A DNA stretch of 16,874 nt from Oscillospiraceae bacterium (GCA_016290695.1 JAEEUX010000024.1:1-16874); one strand, 5' to 3'; counted from the stretch's first letter, positions 8,008 through 15,139 are shown. Notes: generated from the letters alone by a model not told the origin. Made by a program: numbers and translations.

Positions 8008-10050
8008 TCAGTTCAGCGACACCGCCGAAAGTGCCGATATTTTCTCTGCGAGGGCGCGGTTTGCCGGGGCTTTCAGCCCTGGGTCGGAGTGCAGCAGTTC
8101 TTCCGCCTCCTGCTGCGCCGCCATGAGTGAGTCCATCCCGCAGGAAAGGTCTGCAAGCTTTGTTACCGGAAGGCCGCTCTGGCGCGAGCCGAAGAAATCG
8201 CCCGGGCCGCGCAGCTTTAAATCTACCTCAGAAATTTTGAAGCCGTCTGAAAGCTTGCATAGCGCGCCGAGGCGCTGCTTGCTTTCCTCGCTGCCAAGCT
8301 GGTCGAAGAGCACACAATAGGACTTATATTGCCCGCGCCCGACGCGGCCTCTTAGCTGGTGGAGCTGGCTGAGGCCGAAGCGTTCCGCGTTTTCTATGAC
8401 TATCAGAGCCGCGTTCGGAACGTCTACGCCGACCTCTATAACCGTCGTCGAAACGAGTATCTTCGTCTCTCCGTCCTTGAAGGCGCGCATTATTTCGTCC
8501 TTCTCTGTGCCCTTCATTTTCCCGTGCAGGCAGGCGATTGGGATATCCGGGAAGATCTCGGTTTTCAGCTTTTCATAATATGTCTCTACCGAGGCGTAAT
8601 TGTAGGCTTCGTTTTCATCTATCGCGGGGCAGATTATGTAAACCTGTCTCCCCTCGCCTACAAGCTTTGCGATAAACTTGTTTATCCGCTCTCTCATATC
8701 CTCGCCAACGGCGTAGGTATCGACCTTCTGTCTCCCCGGCGGCAGCTCGTCTATCACGGAAACATCGAGGTCGCCGTAAATAATCAGCGCAAGCGTCCTC
8801 GGAATGGGCGTAGCGGACATGACGAGAACATGAGGGGTCTTGCCTTTTTTTGACAGCTCCGTGCGCTGCTCCACGCCGAACCTGTGCTGCTCGTCGGTAA
8901 TTACAAGGCCGAGGTCGAAGAAATCGACGGTCTCAGAAAGTATCGCGTGCGTTCCTATAACAAGCTGCGCTTCGCCCAGGCTAATCTTTTCAAGAGCTTC
9001 GCTCTTTTGCTTTTTCGTCATGCTGCCCGTGAGAAGTACGCAATTAATACCAAATGGCTCAAGCATACTGCTCAGCGTGGAAAAATGCTGCTCGGCGAGG
9101 ATTTCCGTCGGAGCCATGAATGCCGCCTGACAGCCGGAGCGCGCCGCGAGCCAGAAGCAGGCGGCTGCGACGAGGGTTTTACCGCTGCCTACGTCGCCCT
9201 GTACAAGCCGGTTCATGAGCCTGCCCGAACGCATATCGGCAAAGCATTCTTCTATGGCGCGTTTCTGCGCCTTCGTCGGCTCAAATGGCAGAGCGGAGTA
9301 AAATTCCTCCGCGTCGGTATCGGCAAAAACTCTTCCTTTTTGCGTTCCAACGGTATTTCGTCTTTGCCGCAGCGCGCAGGACAGCACGAACAGCTCTTCA
9401 AAAACAAGCCGTTCCCTCGCCCTAGCTATATCCGCCTCCGTGCGCGGAAAATGGATAAGGTTATATGCGCTTACTACATCCGTCAGCTTATATTTCTCGC
9501 GCGTTGACGCCGGCAAAATCTCCGGCAGGCCATCCTTAATGGCGCTGAGTCCCTGCTTAATGGCGGAAGCCAAAATCTTCTGTGAAACGCCCGCCGTCAG
9601 CCGATAAATCGGAACGATGCCGCCCATAACAACGCTTTCCGCGTCCGGCGCTTCGTAAACCGGGCTCGTGAGCTGGATAAAGTTCCCCGCACGCGAAAAT
9701 TTCCCGTAGAAGCAATATTCCTTGCCGTAATGTATATTATCCTTCACATAGGGCTGGTTGAAAAAGGTAACGCCGCATTTGCCCGTATCGTCCGATATTT
9801 CAAACTTCACGAGCTGACGCCCGCCGCGAACGCGGTACAGCAGCGGCTTTGAGCACACAAGGGCGCGGACGTAGGCGCTTTCCCCGTCCTTAACCTCGGA
9901 TAATGAAACGAGGCCGCTTCTGTCCTCATAATCTCTCGGAAAATAGGAAACGAGGTCGTAAAGCGTGTGTATACCGAGCTTTTCAAGGGTTTTTGCCCGC
10001 TGCTCGCCTATGCCTTTAATAAACCTTATCCCGCCGTAGAGCTGCGCCAC
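8008..10050 (-). CDS. recG: ATP-dependent DNA helicase RecG
   Basis: Branch-migrating helicase that processes stalled replication forks and Holliday junctions. From the chosen GTG start the product is 680 residues, the usual RecG length. The N-terminal wedge region opens with IRFIKGIGEQRAKTLEKLGI. Helicase motifs follow in order: Walker A GDVGSGKT, MAPTEILAEQHF, the RecG-type DEQHRFGVEQR, VMSATPIPRTLAL, and QLHQLRGRVGRG, with LRGPGDFFGSRQSG near the C terminus. The start at GTG 10050 is preferred over ATG 10095 because a good -10 box (10086-10091) lies between them, placing the upstream ATG outside the transcript, and an AAAAGG site lies ten bases before the GTG. The divergent neighbour is the aldolase gene. 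Confidence 0.96.
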   Translation of the reverse strand: MAQLYGGIRFIKGIGEQRAKTLEKLGIHTLYDLVSYFPRDYEDRSGLVSLSEVKDGESAYVRALVCSKPLLYRVRGGRQLVKFEISDDTGKCGVTFFNQPYVKDNIHYGKEYCFYGKFSRAGNFIQLTSPVYEAPDAESVVMGGIVPIYRLTAGVSQKILASAIKQGLSAIKDGLPEILPASTREKYKLTDVVSAYNLIHFPRTEADIARARERLVFEELFVLSCALRQRRNTVGTQKGRVFADTDAEEFYSALPFEPTKAQKRAIEECFADMRSGRLMNRLVQGDVGSGKTLVAAACFWLAARSGCQAAFMAPTEILAEQHFSTLSSMLEPFGINCVLLTGSMTKKQKSEALEKISLGEAQLVIGTHAILSETVDFFDLGLVITDEQHRFGVEQRTELSKKGKTPHVLVMSATPIPRTLALIIYGDLDVSVIDELPPGRQKVDTYAVGEDMRERINKFIAKLVGEGRQVYIICPAIDENEAYNYASVETYYEKLKTEIFPDIPIACLHGKMKGTEKDEIMRAFKDGETKILVSTTVIEVGVDVPNAALIVIENAERFGLSQLHQLRGRVGRGQYKSYCVLFDQLGSEESKQRLGALCKLSDGFKISEVDLKLRGPGDFFGSRQSGLPVTKLADLSCGMDSLMAAQQEAEELLHSDPGLKAPANRALAEKISALSAVSLN

Positions 10051-10085
10051 CGTCTCACAACCTTTTAAAACACAATTTTGATATG

Positions 10086-10114
10086 AGTATAACATATATC
10101 ATTTAATTTGTCTT
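10086..10114 (-). promoter_or_regulatory. recG promoter
   Basis: On the minus strand, AAGACA (10109-10114) and TATACT (10086-10091) are spaced by 17 bases, with a TG one base before the -10 box (extended -10). Transcription would start about 30 bases upstream of the GTG start of recG. The -35 box overlaps that of the divergent aldolase promoter by two bases. Confidence 0.65.
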
Positions 10115-10140
10115 GAAATTTTTTTCTGAAAAGGTAATAA
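10113..10140 (+). promoter_or_regulatory. Aldolase promoter, divergent from recG
   Basis: TTGAAA (10113-10118) and TAATAA (10135-10140) are 16 bases apart on the plus strand and precede the AGGAG site (10151-10155) and ATG at 10164. The -10 box is ambiguous, since TAATAC at 10138 is an alternative with longer spacing. Confidence 0.5.
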
Positions 10141-10163
10141 TACTTACAACAGGAGATGATTTA

Positions 10164-10952
10164 ATGGATATTTTGCGCTTACCTGCCGTCGGCGAGTTTC
10201 TTCGCGCGGCGACGCAGCTTTATAACCACGGCTGGGCGGAACGCAACGCCGGGAACATAAGCATGATACTCGACGAGGATTTTTCCTCTCTGAAAAGCAT
10301 AAAAGAATTTCCGCTTTCCTTCAGCGCCGAGGGTATGTCCGGGCGCTGCGTGCTTATTACGGGCAGCGGAAAATACCTTAAAAACGCTGAGCGCGACCCG
10401 GAGAATAACGTCGCTCTCCTGCGGATAAAAGACGACCGCTGCGAGCTTTTATGGGGTCTTGCCGACGGCGGTAAGCCCAGCAGCGAGCTTGCCGCGCACC
10501 TGCTCTCGCATTCCGCCCGCCTCAAGGCCGACCCGGCGCACCGCGTAGTTATGCACACGCACGCTACCCACGCCGTCGCCATGACCTTCGTTCACTCGCT
10601 CGACGAGCGGGAATTTACGCGCACGCTTTGGCAGATGGCGACGGAGGCTATTATGTTCTTCCCCGACGGCGTCGCCGTGTTGCCGTGGATGCCCTGCGGC
10701 ACGGACGAAATAGGCCGGGCGACAGCCGAAAAGATGAGCGACAGGCGCGTCGTAGTCTGGGCGCACCACGGCGTATTCGGCAGCGGCGCAAGCCCGGACG
10801 AGGCGCTCGGCCTTATCGAAACGGTTGACAAGGCGGCGGAGTTTTACCTTCTCACGGCGCATCTCCCCATAAGGCAAAAAATTAACGACAGCCAGCTCAG
10901 AGAGATGGCTGCCGTATTGGGCGTTAAGCCGCGCGAAGGGTATCTTATTTGA
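10164..10952 (+). CDS. rhaD: Class II aldolase, rhamnulose-1-phosphate aldolase type
   Basis: Predicted to cleave rhamnulose-1-phosphate to dihydroxyacetone phosphate and lactaldehyde with a zinc ion. The 262-residue product has the class II aldolase/adducin fold motifs: GWAERNAGNIS (residues 23-33), VLITGSGKYLKNAERDP, catalytic Glu108 in GKPSSELAAHL, zinc ligands His131 and His133 in MHTHATH, and the third zinc ligand in WAHHGVFGSG (His202). The region from 150 to 180 (TRTLWQMATE, PWMPCGTDEIG) fits RhaD better than fuculose or ribulose phosphate epimerase relatives. The start is ATG 10164, eight bases after AGGAG; an in-frame TTG at 10113 lies in the promoter. No other rhamnose gene is adjacent, so the physiological substrate is less sure than the family. 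Confidence 0.88.
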   Translation: MDILRLPAVGEFLRAATQLYNHGWAERNAGNISMILDEDFSSLKSIKEFPLSFSAEGMSGRCVLITGSGKYLKNAERDPENNVALLRIKDDRCELLWGLADGGKPSSELAAHLLSHSARLKADPAHRVVMHTHATHAVAMTFVHSLDEREFTRTLWQMATEAIMFFPDGVAVLPWMPCGTDEIGRATAEKMSDRRVVVWAHHGVFGSGASPDEALGLIETVDKAAEFYLLTAHLPIRQKINDSQLREMAAVLGVKPREGYLI

Positions 10953-11145
10953 ACGTAAAATCCGAAAGATTTGAAATATAACGCCGCATTTCCGGCCTTG
11001 AGCCTATATACCTCGACGCATTGACGATTTCATTCTGTCTCTGCGCGCTAAGCCCGGCAAAATAGCCTGTGGCGTTGCAGTCACGAATAAGCTGGGAGGC
11101 GAAATCCATCTTAATTTCGTCCTCCTCATCGGTATAGTATCGCAT
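10945..11145 (-). CDS. Small protein of unknown function (66 residues)
   Basis: Not recognised as a named family. The predicted protein is acidic at the N terminus (YYTDEEDE), then has an amphipathic stretch DFASQLIRDCNATGYFAGLS and a basic segment SRPEMRRYISNL. No signal peptide or membrane helix is seen. Two starts are possible: ATG 11145, preceded by GGGGTGA seven bases away, or ATG 11109, eleven bases after GAGGAGG, giving 54 residues. The 3' end overlaps the convergent aldolase gene by eight bases. Coding status is supported by the ribosome binding sites, its protein-like composition, and the lack of any alternative gene here. A perfect inverted repeat covers the first ribosome binding site. 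Confidence 0.6.
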   Translation of the reverse strand: MRYYTDEEDEIKMDFASQLIRDCNATGYFAGLSAQRQNEIVNASRYIGSRPEMRRYISNLSDFTFK

Positions 11146-11149
11146 TTAA

Positions 11150-11207
11150 TCACCCCGTTGTCAGCATTGACTATACTTGCGTTTTTAGTCTTTGCCGCAC
11201 GGGGTGA
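11150..11207 (-). repeat. Perfect 9-bp inverted repeat covering the small ORF leader
   Basis: TCACCCCGT (11150-11158) and ACGGGGTGA (11199-11207) are exact inverted copies separated by 40 bases. On the minus strand the gene-proximal arm contains the GGGGTGA ribosome binding site of the small ORF at 11145, and the spacer contains a possible -10 box TATAGT. If transcription starts beyond the outer arm, the RNA could fold and mask the ribosome binding site; if it starts within the spacer, the arms may instead act as DNA operator halves. Confidence 0.6.
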
Positions 11208-11245
11208 TTTATACAGGCAATTAAAAGCAAAAGCTAAGAAATCCC

Positions 11246-11359
11246 TTAACGCAACAGTTCATGCAGCTTTGGAATAATCAACAGACATCCGTTACCAAGT
11301 TCAACAGCCTCAGTGGTAGTGCTCTCATAAGCTTTCTTTCCGCATTTTGAGCATTTCAT
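11246..11359 (-). pseudogene. Truncated zinc-finger antitoxin remnant (YgiT/MqsA-N type)
   Basis: A 37-residue frame begins MKCSKCGKKAYESTTTEAVE and ends after LLIIPKLHELLR. The CxxC at residues 3-6, the Thr-rich strand and the ELGNGCLLII segment match the first half of small two-CxxC zinc-finger antitoxins that accompany DUF4258 toxins. The second CxxC half, expected right after LLII, is missing, so the protein is likely non-functional or only a fragment. An AAAGGA site inside the toxin remnant precedes the ATG. It lies directly downstream of the DUF4258 remnant in the usual toxin-antitoxin order. Identification is from memory of the family pattern. Confidence 0.65.
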
Positions 11360-11361
11360 AC

Positions 11362-11634
11362 TTAACCGTCCTTTCTTGTTTTCATGTCAGTTCCCCAGTT
11401 TTCTTCGTCTGGATAATTTGCGGTAATTAAATAAATCAAATTATCATTAACGCTTGCAACTACATGCAGTTGACGAAAATTCTTTGTTGTCCCAAGAATT
11501 AGAGCGCTTGGAAATGGGAAATCGTCGGGATAATGTTCTATAATTTCACCAGTCTCAATAGCATTTACAATATCCGCAAGATAAATACTGAGCCAGCTAA
11601 ATGCAATAGGTTGAATGTTTAAGGGCGAGTAGGC
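11362..11634 (-). pseudogene. DUF4258 toxin remnant lacking its start
   Basis: The minus-strand frame after the TAA at 11635-11637 encodes about 90 residues, including DIVNAIETGEIIEHYPDD, FPFPSALILG, FRQLHVVASVND, IYLITANYPDEENW and the terminal MKTRKDG. These fit the C-terminal two thirds of DUF4258 proteins, which are RelE/ParE-like toxin candidates. There is no ATG, GTG or TTG in the frame before this core. The expected N-terminal segment with its conserved His and Arg is replaced by unrelated sequence (AYSPLNIQPIAF), so the gene is probably truncated. It is AT-rich compared with its neighbours, in keeping with an acquired and decaying element. The toxin role is family-based inference. Confidence 0.65.
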
Positions 11635-11663
11635 TTATTTATTCAGTGGGCAGACGCCAACCT

Positions 11664-12197
11664 TTATTTATAAAACACAATCGAAAACCATGTTACAAAA
11701 TTGCCGCCGATGAAATCTATCCCGTGTTTTTCGGCTATGTCCGTAACCACTATGCAGTGGCTCTCTACGCAGGGGAACATATAATCCTTATGGCGGCAGG
11801 GCGCGTCGGGGTACGAGCACTCACTGCAATGGGCGCAGGCCTCCGTGGAAAGGACAAAGGTTTCGCTCGCCTGCTCGGCGACATAATCGCGGACAATGCG
11901 CGTGATTTTTTCGTGCTCGCCGCGCGTGGCAAGAGTTTCATCAATGTTTGAAATATCGCTTACCTCCGCGACGGTGGTGATAATGAGCGCATCGTCAAAG
12001 GCGAGGCAGCGCGCGCGGCACTCGTCTATCGAGCCGACGCCGGGCGGGCAGGCCCATGTTTTTCCGTACATGGGACATTCCGTCTCGCAGATATAGCGAA
12101 TATTATCCGAGAACATGAGCTCGTCGGTTTTTATAAAATCATACTGGAGAAGCGGCAGCTCAGAAAGCTTTGCCTCAAGAATTTCCCTGTTAAGCAT
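11664..12197 (-). CDS. DUF2284 cysteine-rich metal-binding protein (copy A)
   Basis: Function unknown; the family is annotated as predicted metal-binding proteins. The 177-residue product carries cysteines 37, 41 and 50 in CETECPMYGKTWACPP, and a second cluster in ACAHCSECSYPDAPCR. These two clusters are typical of DUF2284 and could hold iron-sulfur centres. No signal peptide or membrane helix is seen. AAAGGAG lies six bases before the ATG, so the start is firm. A near-consensus promoter (12229-12257) precedes it, embedded in the rnpB terminator. A second DUF2284 gene lies divergently on the other side of rnpB. The gene appears monocistronic; downstream is only the toxin-antitoxin remnant. 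Confidence 0.88.
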   Translation of the reverse strand: MLNREILEAKLSELPLLQYDFIKTDELMFSDNIRYICETECPMYGKTWACPPGVGSIDECRARCLAFDDALIITTVAEVSDISNIDETLATRGEHEKITRIVRDYVAEQASETFVLSTEACAHCSECSYPDAPCRHKDYMFPCVESHCIVVTDIAEKHGIDFIGGNFVTWFSIVFYK

Positions 12198-12228
12198 GGC
12201 TTGCTCCTTTGCATATTATACTAATATG

Positions 12229-12257
12229 ATTTTAGCACCGACGCCCCAATTTGTCAA
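12229..12257 (-). promoter_or_regulatory. Promoter of DUF2284 copy A
   Basis: TTGACA (12252-12257) and TAAAAT (12229-12234) on the minus strand are spaced by exactly 17 bases. The first bases of the -35 box belong to the T run of the rnpB terminator, so terminator and promoter overlap. Confidence 0.8.
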
Positions 12258-12292
12258 AAAAGCTTCCGGCCTAAAACAAGCCGGAAGCTTTT
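12252..12292 (-). terminator. rnpB intrinsic terminator
   Basis: AAAAGCTTCCGGC (12258-12270) and GCCGGAAGCTTTT (12280-12292) form a perfect 13-bp stem with a nine-base loop. On the minus strand it is followed by a run of Ts and lies about ten bases beyond the 3' end of RNase P RNA. Confidence 0.9.
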
Positions 12293-12301
12293 CCTTTGGC
12301 A

Positions 12302-12670
12302 TGAGAAAACTTGTAAGCCGGGTTCTGTGCGGACTGACGGCCTATAAATCCGCGTCTGCGGCAGTCATCTGTCTACGCCCTGCGTTGCCGCAGGGCTGAA
12401 GCCACCTCCCGGGGACGGCCGGGCAAGCCAATGTCCCCTCCACGGTGTTGCTGCGGATAGAGTTTACAGCGCCGGACAGTTTCCAGCCGGCGGGTGAGCT
12501 CTTACCTCGCCTTTCCACCCTTACCCCGCTGATGCGAGGCGGTATATCTCTGTTGCACTATTCCTGAAGTCGCCTTCGGCGGGCGTTACCCGTTATCCTT
12601 GCCCTATGCAGCCCGGACTTTCCTCGTGAACAGCCTTTCGGCTCGCCCACGCGACTGCCCCGTTTTCTCA
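12302..12670 (-). ncRNA. rnpB: RNase P RNA component (type A)
   Basis: Catalytic RNA that trims the 5' leaders of precursor tRNAs. On the minus strand the 5' region contains GAGGAAAGTCCGGGCT (complement at about 12609-12626), the universal box of bacterial RNase P RNA, and the 3' end reads ACAGAACCCGGCTTAC (complement of 12313-12328). The ends pair as helix P1: GAGAAAAC (12662-12669) with GTTTTCTC (12303-12310), which fixes the boundaries to a few bases. A consensus promoter lies immediately upstream and an intrinsic terminator immediately downstream. Type A is inferred from the general sequence layout; no full fold was computed. A frame on the plus strand through this region is not a gene. 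Confidence 0.96.
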
Positions 12671-12677
12671 CAGGCGA

Positions 12678-12706
12678 ATTTTATACCGTAATCCGAAAAG
12701 TGTCAA
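12678..12706 (-). promoter_or_regulatory. rnpB promoter
   Basis: TTGACA (12701-12706) and TAAAAT (12678-12683) on the minus strand are spaced by 17 bases. The predicted start of transcription, about 12671, coincides with the start of helix P1 of RNase P RNA. Confidence 0.85.
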
Positions 12707-12726
12707 GCGATATTGCAAAATAATAA

Positions 12727-12755
12727 TTGTAAAACATAGTCAAATGCTGTATACT
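12727..12755 (+). promoter_or_regulatory. Promoter of DUF2284 copy B and the activase-like gene
   Basis: TTGTAA (12727-12732) and TATACT (12750-12755) on the plus strand are spaced by 17 bases and lie 35 bases before the start codon at 12791. It is divergent from the rnpB promoter, with about 20 bases between their -35 boxes. Confidence 0.75.
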
Positions 12756-12790
12756 CTAATTACCAAACTTTTGTGAGAGGATGACAAACC

Positions 12791-13333
12791 ATGGATGTTG
12801 AACGTGTAATTCAGGAAGCCCTCGATAACGGCTATTCTTACGCCGGCTCGCTCGATATAAGCACGATGAAGCCTTTGAACGAGGTTCGCGATATGTGCGC
12901 GGCCGATAAATGCCATGCATATAACAAGAACTGGGCTTGTCCGCCTGCCTGCGGTACCGTTGAGGAATGTACTGCTGAGATAAAGACGTATTCCAAGGGT
13001 ATAATCGTCCAGTCCACGACGACCCTTGAGGACGAATTCGATTTTGAAGGAATAGAGGAACTCGGCAAGCGCCACGCCAAGACCACCGTGGACTTCACGA
13101 AATACCTTCGCGAGCATTATCCTGACAGCCGCATCCTCCCGCTTTCCGCCGGAGGCTGCATGTTCTGCAAGCAGTGTACTTACCCGGACGCGCCCTGCCG
13201 CTTCCCCGACATGAGAACGGCGCCGCTCGAGGGTTACGGCATATTCGTAAGCGACCTTTGCAAGAAGAACAACATAGAGTATAACCGCGGCAAGGGTACC
13301 CTTACCTATGTAGGAGCTTTTCTATTCGACTAA
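12791..13333 (+). CDS. DUF2284 cysteine-rich metal-binding protein (copy B)
   Basis: Function unknown; a paralogue of the protein encoded at 11664-12197. The 180-residue product has cysteines 36, 41 and 50 in MCAADKCHAYNKNWACPP, a fourth at 54, and the C-terminal cluster GGCMFCKQCTYPDAPCRF. Both clusters align with copy A, although the first spacing is CxxxxC here and CxxxC there. An AGAGGA site lies nine bases before the ATG. The downstream [2Fe-2S]/ASKHA gene starts 12 bases after the stop, so the two are almost certainly co-transcribed. That suggests this copy works with the activase-like protein, perhaps in electron transfer or metal-centre handling; this is inference from position only. 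Confidence 0.88.
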   Translation: MDVERVIQEALDNGYSYAGSLDISTMKPLNEVRDMCAADKCHAYNKNWACPPACGTVEECTAEIKTYSKGIIVQSTTTLEDEFDFEGIEELGKRHAKTTVDFTKYLREHYPDSRILPLSAGGCMFCKQCTYPDAPCRFPDMRTAPLEGYGIFVSDLCKKNNIEYNRGKGTLTYVGAFLFD

Positions 13334-13345
13334 CGGAGGTAAGCT

Positions 13346-15133
13346 ATGAAGGTTCATTTTCTTCCGAGCAATATCACTGCCGAGGTTTCCGAGGGAACGA
13401 CCGTTATGCAGGCGATCATTTCCGCCGGGCTTAAAATCGACGCGCCCTGCGGCGGCAACGGCAAGTGCAAAAAGTGCAAGGTCAAGCTCACCGATGCTTC
13501 CGGAACAAACGTAGTTCTCGCCTGTGAAACAAAGGTTACGGGCGACATTACGATAGATCTTTCCGGCGAGGACGACGGTCACCGCATACTTATGGGCGGC
13601 ATTTCCCGCGATATTACCCTCGACCCTGCGGTGAAGACGGTTCGCGTCACCGTTCCCGAGCCGAGCACGGATGACCTTCGCGCCTGCTGGCTGCGTCTGA
13701 GGGACAGCATTTCCGAAGTAACCGGCACACATTCGGCCAATTATATGCCCTCTATCAAAGCTGTTTCCACGCTTTACAAGACGCTTGCTGCCAATAACTT
13801 CTGCGTGGACGCGGTGCTATATAAGAACACGGTGCTGGACGTTATTCCGGCAGACGACGAAGTTCTCGCCATGGCCTTCGATATCGGCACCACCACCATT
13901 GCCGCATATTTTATCGACCTCAGGACGGGCCATGAGCTCGGGCAGGCAAGTATGCTGAACCCGCAGGTCAAATACGGCGCAGACGTTATAATGCGCATGA
14001 AATACGCCATCGAGAACGGGCTTGACTCCATCACCGGCGATATTCGCGCCGCGCTCATGGAGCTCACGGCAAAATGCTGCAAGGACGCGGGCAAGCGCTG
14101 CGACAGCGTATATCTCATAACCCTCGTCGGCAACACCTGCATGCACCACCTGTTCTTCGGCATTGACCCAGCCTCTCTTGCCTACGCACCCTACACCGCC
14201 GCCATCGCAGAGCCGCTTGTTCAGGAAGCGAAGGACTTCGGATTTTCCGTAAACCCGGCAGCCAAGCTCATGTTCCTTTCTAACATTGCTGGCTTCGTCG
14301 GGGCGGATACCGTCGGCGCGGCGCTCGCCGCCGCTATGGACGAGGCCGAGAAGCTCACCCTGCTTATCGACATCGGCACAAACGGCGAAATGGTTCTCGG
14401 CAACAAAAACAGGCTTATCACCTGTTCCACCGCCGCAGGCCCCGCCTTTGAGGGCGCGGTCATCACCTTCGGCATGCGCGGAGCCGCCGGAGCCATCGAC
14501 CACGTTCATTTCTCTGAGACCGAGATGGAATACTCCGTTATCGGCGGCGGCAAGCCCATCGGTATATGCGGTTCCGGCCTCATAGACCTTGTCAGCGAGC
14601 TTGTCCGCATCGGCATCATTGACTCCGGCGGAAAGTACCTCATGGGCGACGAAATCGAGGACGAAGTCGGTAAAAAATTCAAAGACCGCGTTGTTATGGA
14701 GGACGGGCTGCGCTGCTTCGTTATAGCCGAAGCCTCCGAAGCCGGCGAAGGCAAGCGCATCGTATTCACTCAGAAGGATGTGCGCGAGGTTCAGCTTGCA
14801 AAGGGCGCTATGGCTGCGGGCATCCAGATGATGTGCCAGAAGCTCGGCATCACGACCGACGACATAGAGCAGATAATGATTGCCGGAGCCTTCGGCAGCT
14901 ATATGGACCCGAAAAGCGCCTGCGGAATAGCGCTCATTCCACCCGCATTGCATGACAAGGTTCTCGCCATCGGCAACGCCGCCGGGCAGGGTTCCAAGCT
15001 CTGTGCCCTCAGTCTCGCGGAATACGAACGCAGCAGCGTTCTCGCGAAGAAGATGGAATACCTCGAGCTTGCGGCCGACCCCGCTTTCCAGGACGCTTTC
15101 GTGGACGAGCTTGAGTTCCCGAGCGATTATTAA
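13346..15133 (+). CDS. [2Fe-2S]/ASKHA-domain protein (RACo-like corrinoid activator, DUF4445)
   Basis: Resembles reductive activators of corrinoid proteins, which use a [2Fe-2S] centre and ATP to return inactive cob(II)amide to cob(I)amide. The 595-residue protein has an N-terminal ferredoxin domain with Cys35, Cys41, Cys44 and Cys60 (APCGGNGKCKKCKVK and VLACE). After a linker comes an ASKHA ATPase core with phosphate loops FDIGTTTIAAYFIDL and LIDIGTNGEMVLGN, then STAAGPAFEGA, GICGSGLIDLV and IAGAFGSYMDP. The length is near the family norm of 600 or slightly more. GGAGG lies six bases before the ATG. It follows a DUF2284 gene by 12 bases and ends at a strong terminator. No corrinoid protein or methyltransferase is in the window, so the partner is unknown; a different metalloprotein target is possible. 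Confidence 0.87.
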   Translation: MKVHFLPSNITAEVSEGTTVMQAIISAGLKIDAPCGGNGKCKKCKVKLTDASGTNVVLACETKVTGDITIDLSGEDDGHRILMGGISRDITLDPAVKTVRVTVPEPSTDDLRACWLRLRDSISEVTGTHSANYMPSIKAVSTLYKTLAANNFCVDAVLYKNTVLDVIPADDEVLAMAFDIGTTTIAAYFIDLRTGHELGQASMLNPQVKYGADVIMRMKYAIENGLDSITGDIRAALMELTAKCCKDAGKRCDSVYLITLVGNTCMHHLFFGIDPASLAYAPYTAAIAEPLVQEAKDFGFSVNPAAKLMFLSNIAGFVGADTVGAALAAAMDEAEKLTLLIDIGTNGEMVLGNKNRLITCSTAAGPAFEGAVITFGMRGAAGAIDHVHFSETEMEYSVIGGGKPIGICGSGLIDLVSELVRIGIIDSGGKYLMGDEIEDEVGKKFKDRVVMEDGLRCFVIAEASEAGEGKRIVFTQKDVREVQLAKGAMAAGIQMMCQKLGITTDDIEQIMIAGAFGSYMDPKSACGIALIPPALHDKVLAIGNAAGQGSKLCALSLAEYERSSVLAKKMEYLELAADPAFQDAFVDELEFPSDY

Positions 15134-15139
15134 GGTGTA

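Noticed and set aside
8884..9507. 207-residue plus-strand frame inside recG
   Set aside because: recG motifs cover the whole stretch on the minus strand.
10051..10095. ATG at 10095 as the recG start
   Set aside because: It lies just upstream of the -10 box of the predicted recG promoter and extends past the family start.
11646..11951. 101-residue plus-strand frame
   Set aside because: It is antisense to DUF2284 copy A, whose cysteine motifs are clear.
12115..12399. 94-residue plus-strand frame
   Set aside because: It runs through the start of DUF2284 copy A, the rnpB terminator and the 3' end of rnpB, all better supported.
13817..14953. 378-residue antisense frame over the activase-like gene
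   Set aside because: It is the mirror of a well-supported coding sequence, caused by codon bias.
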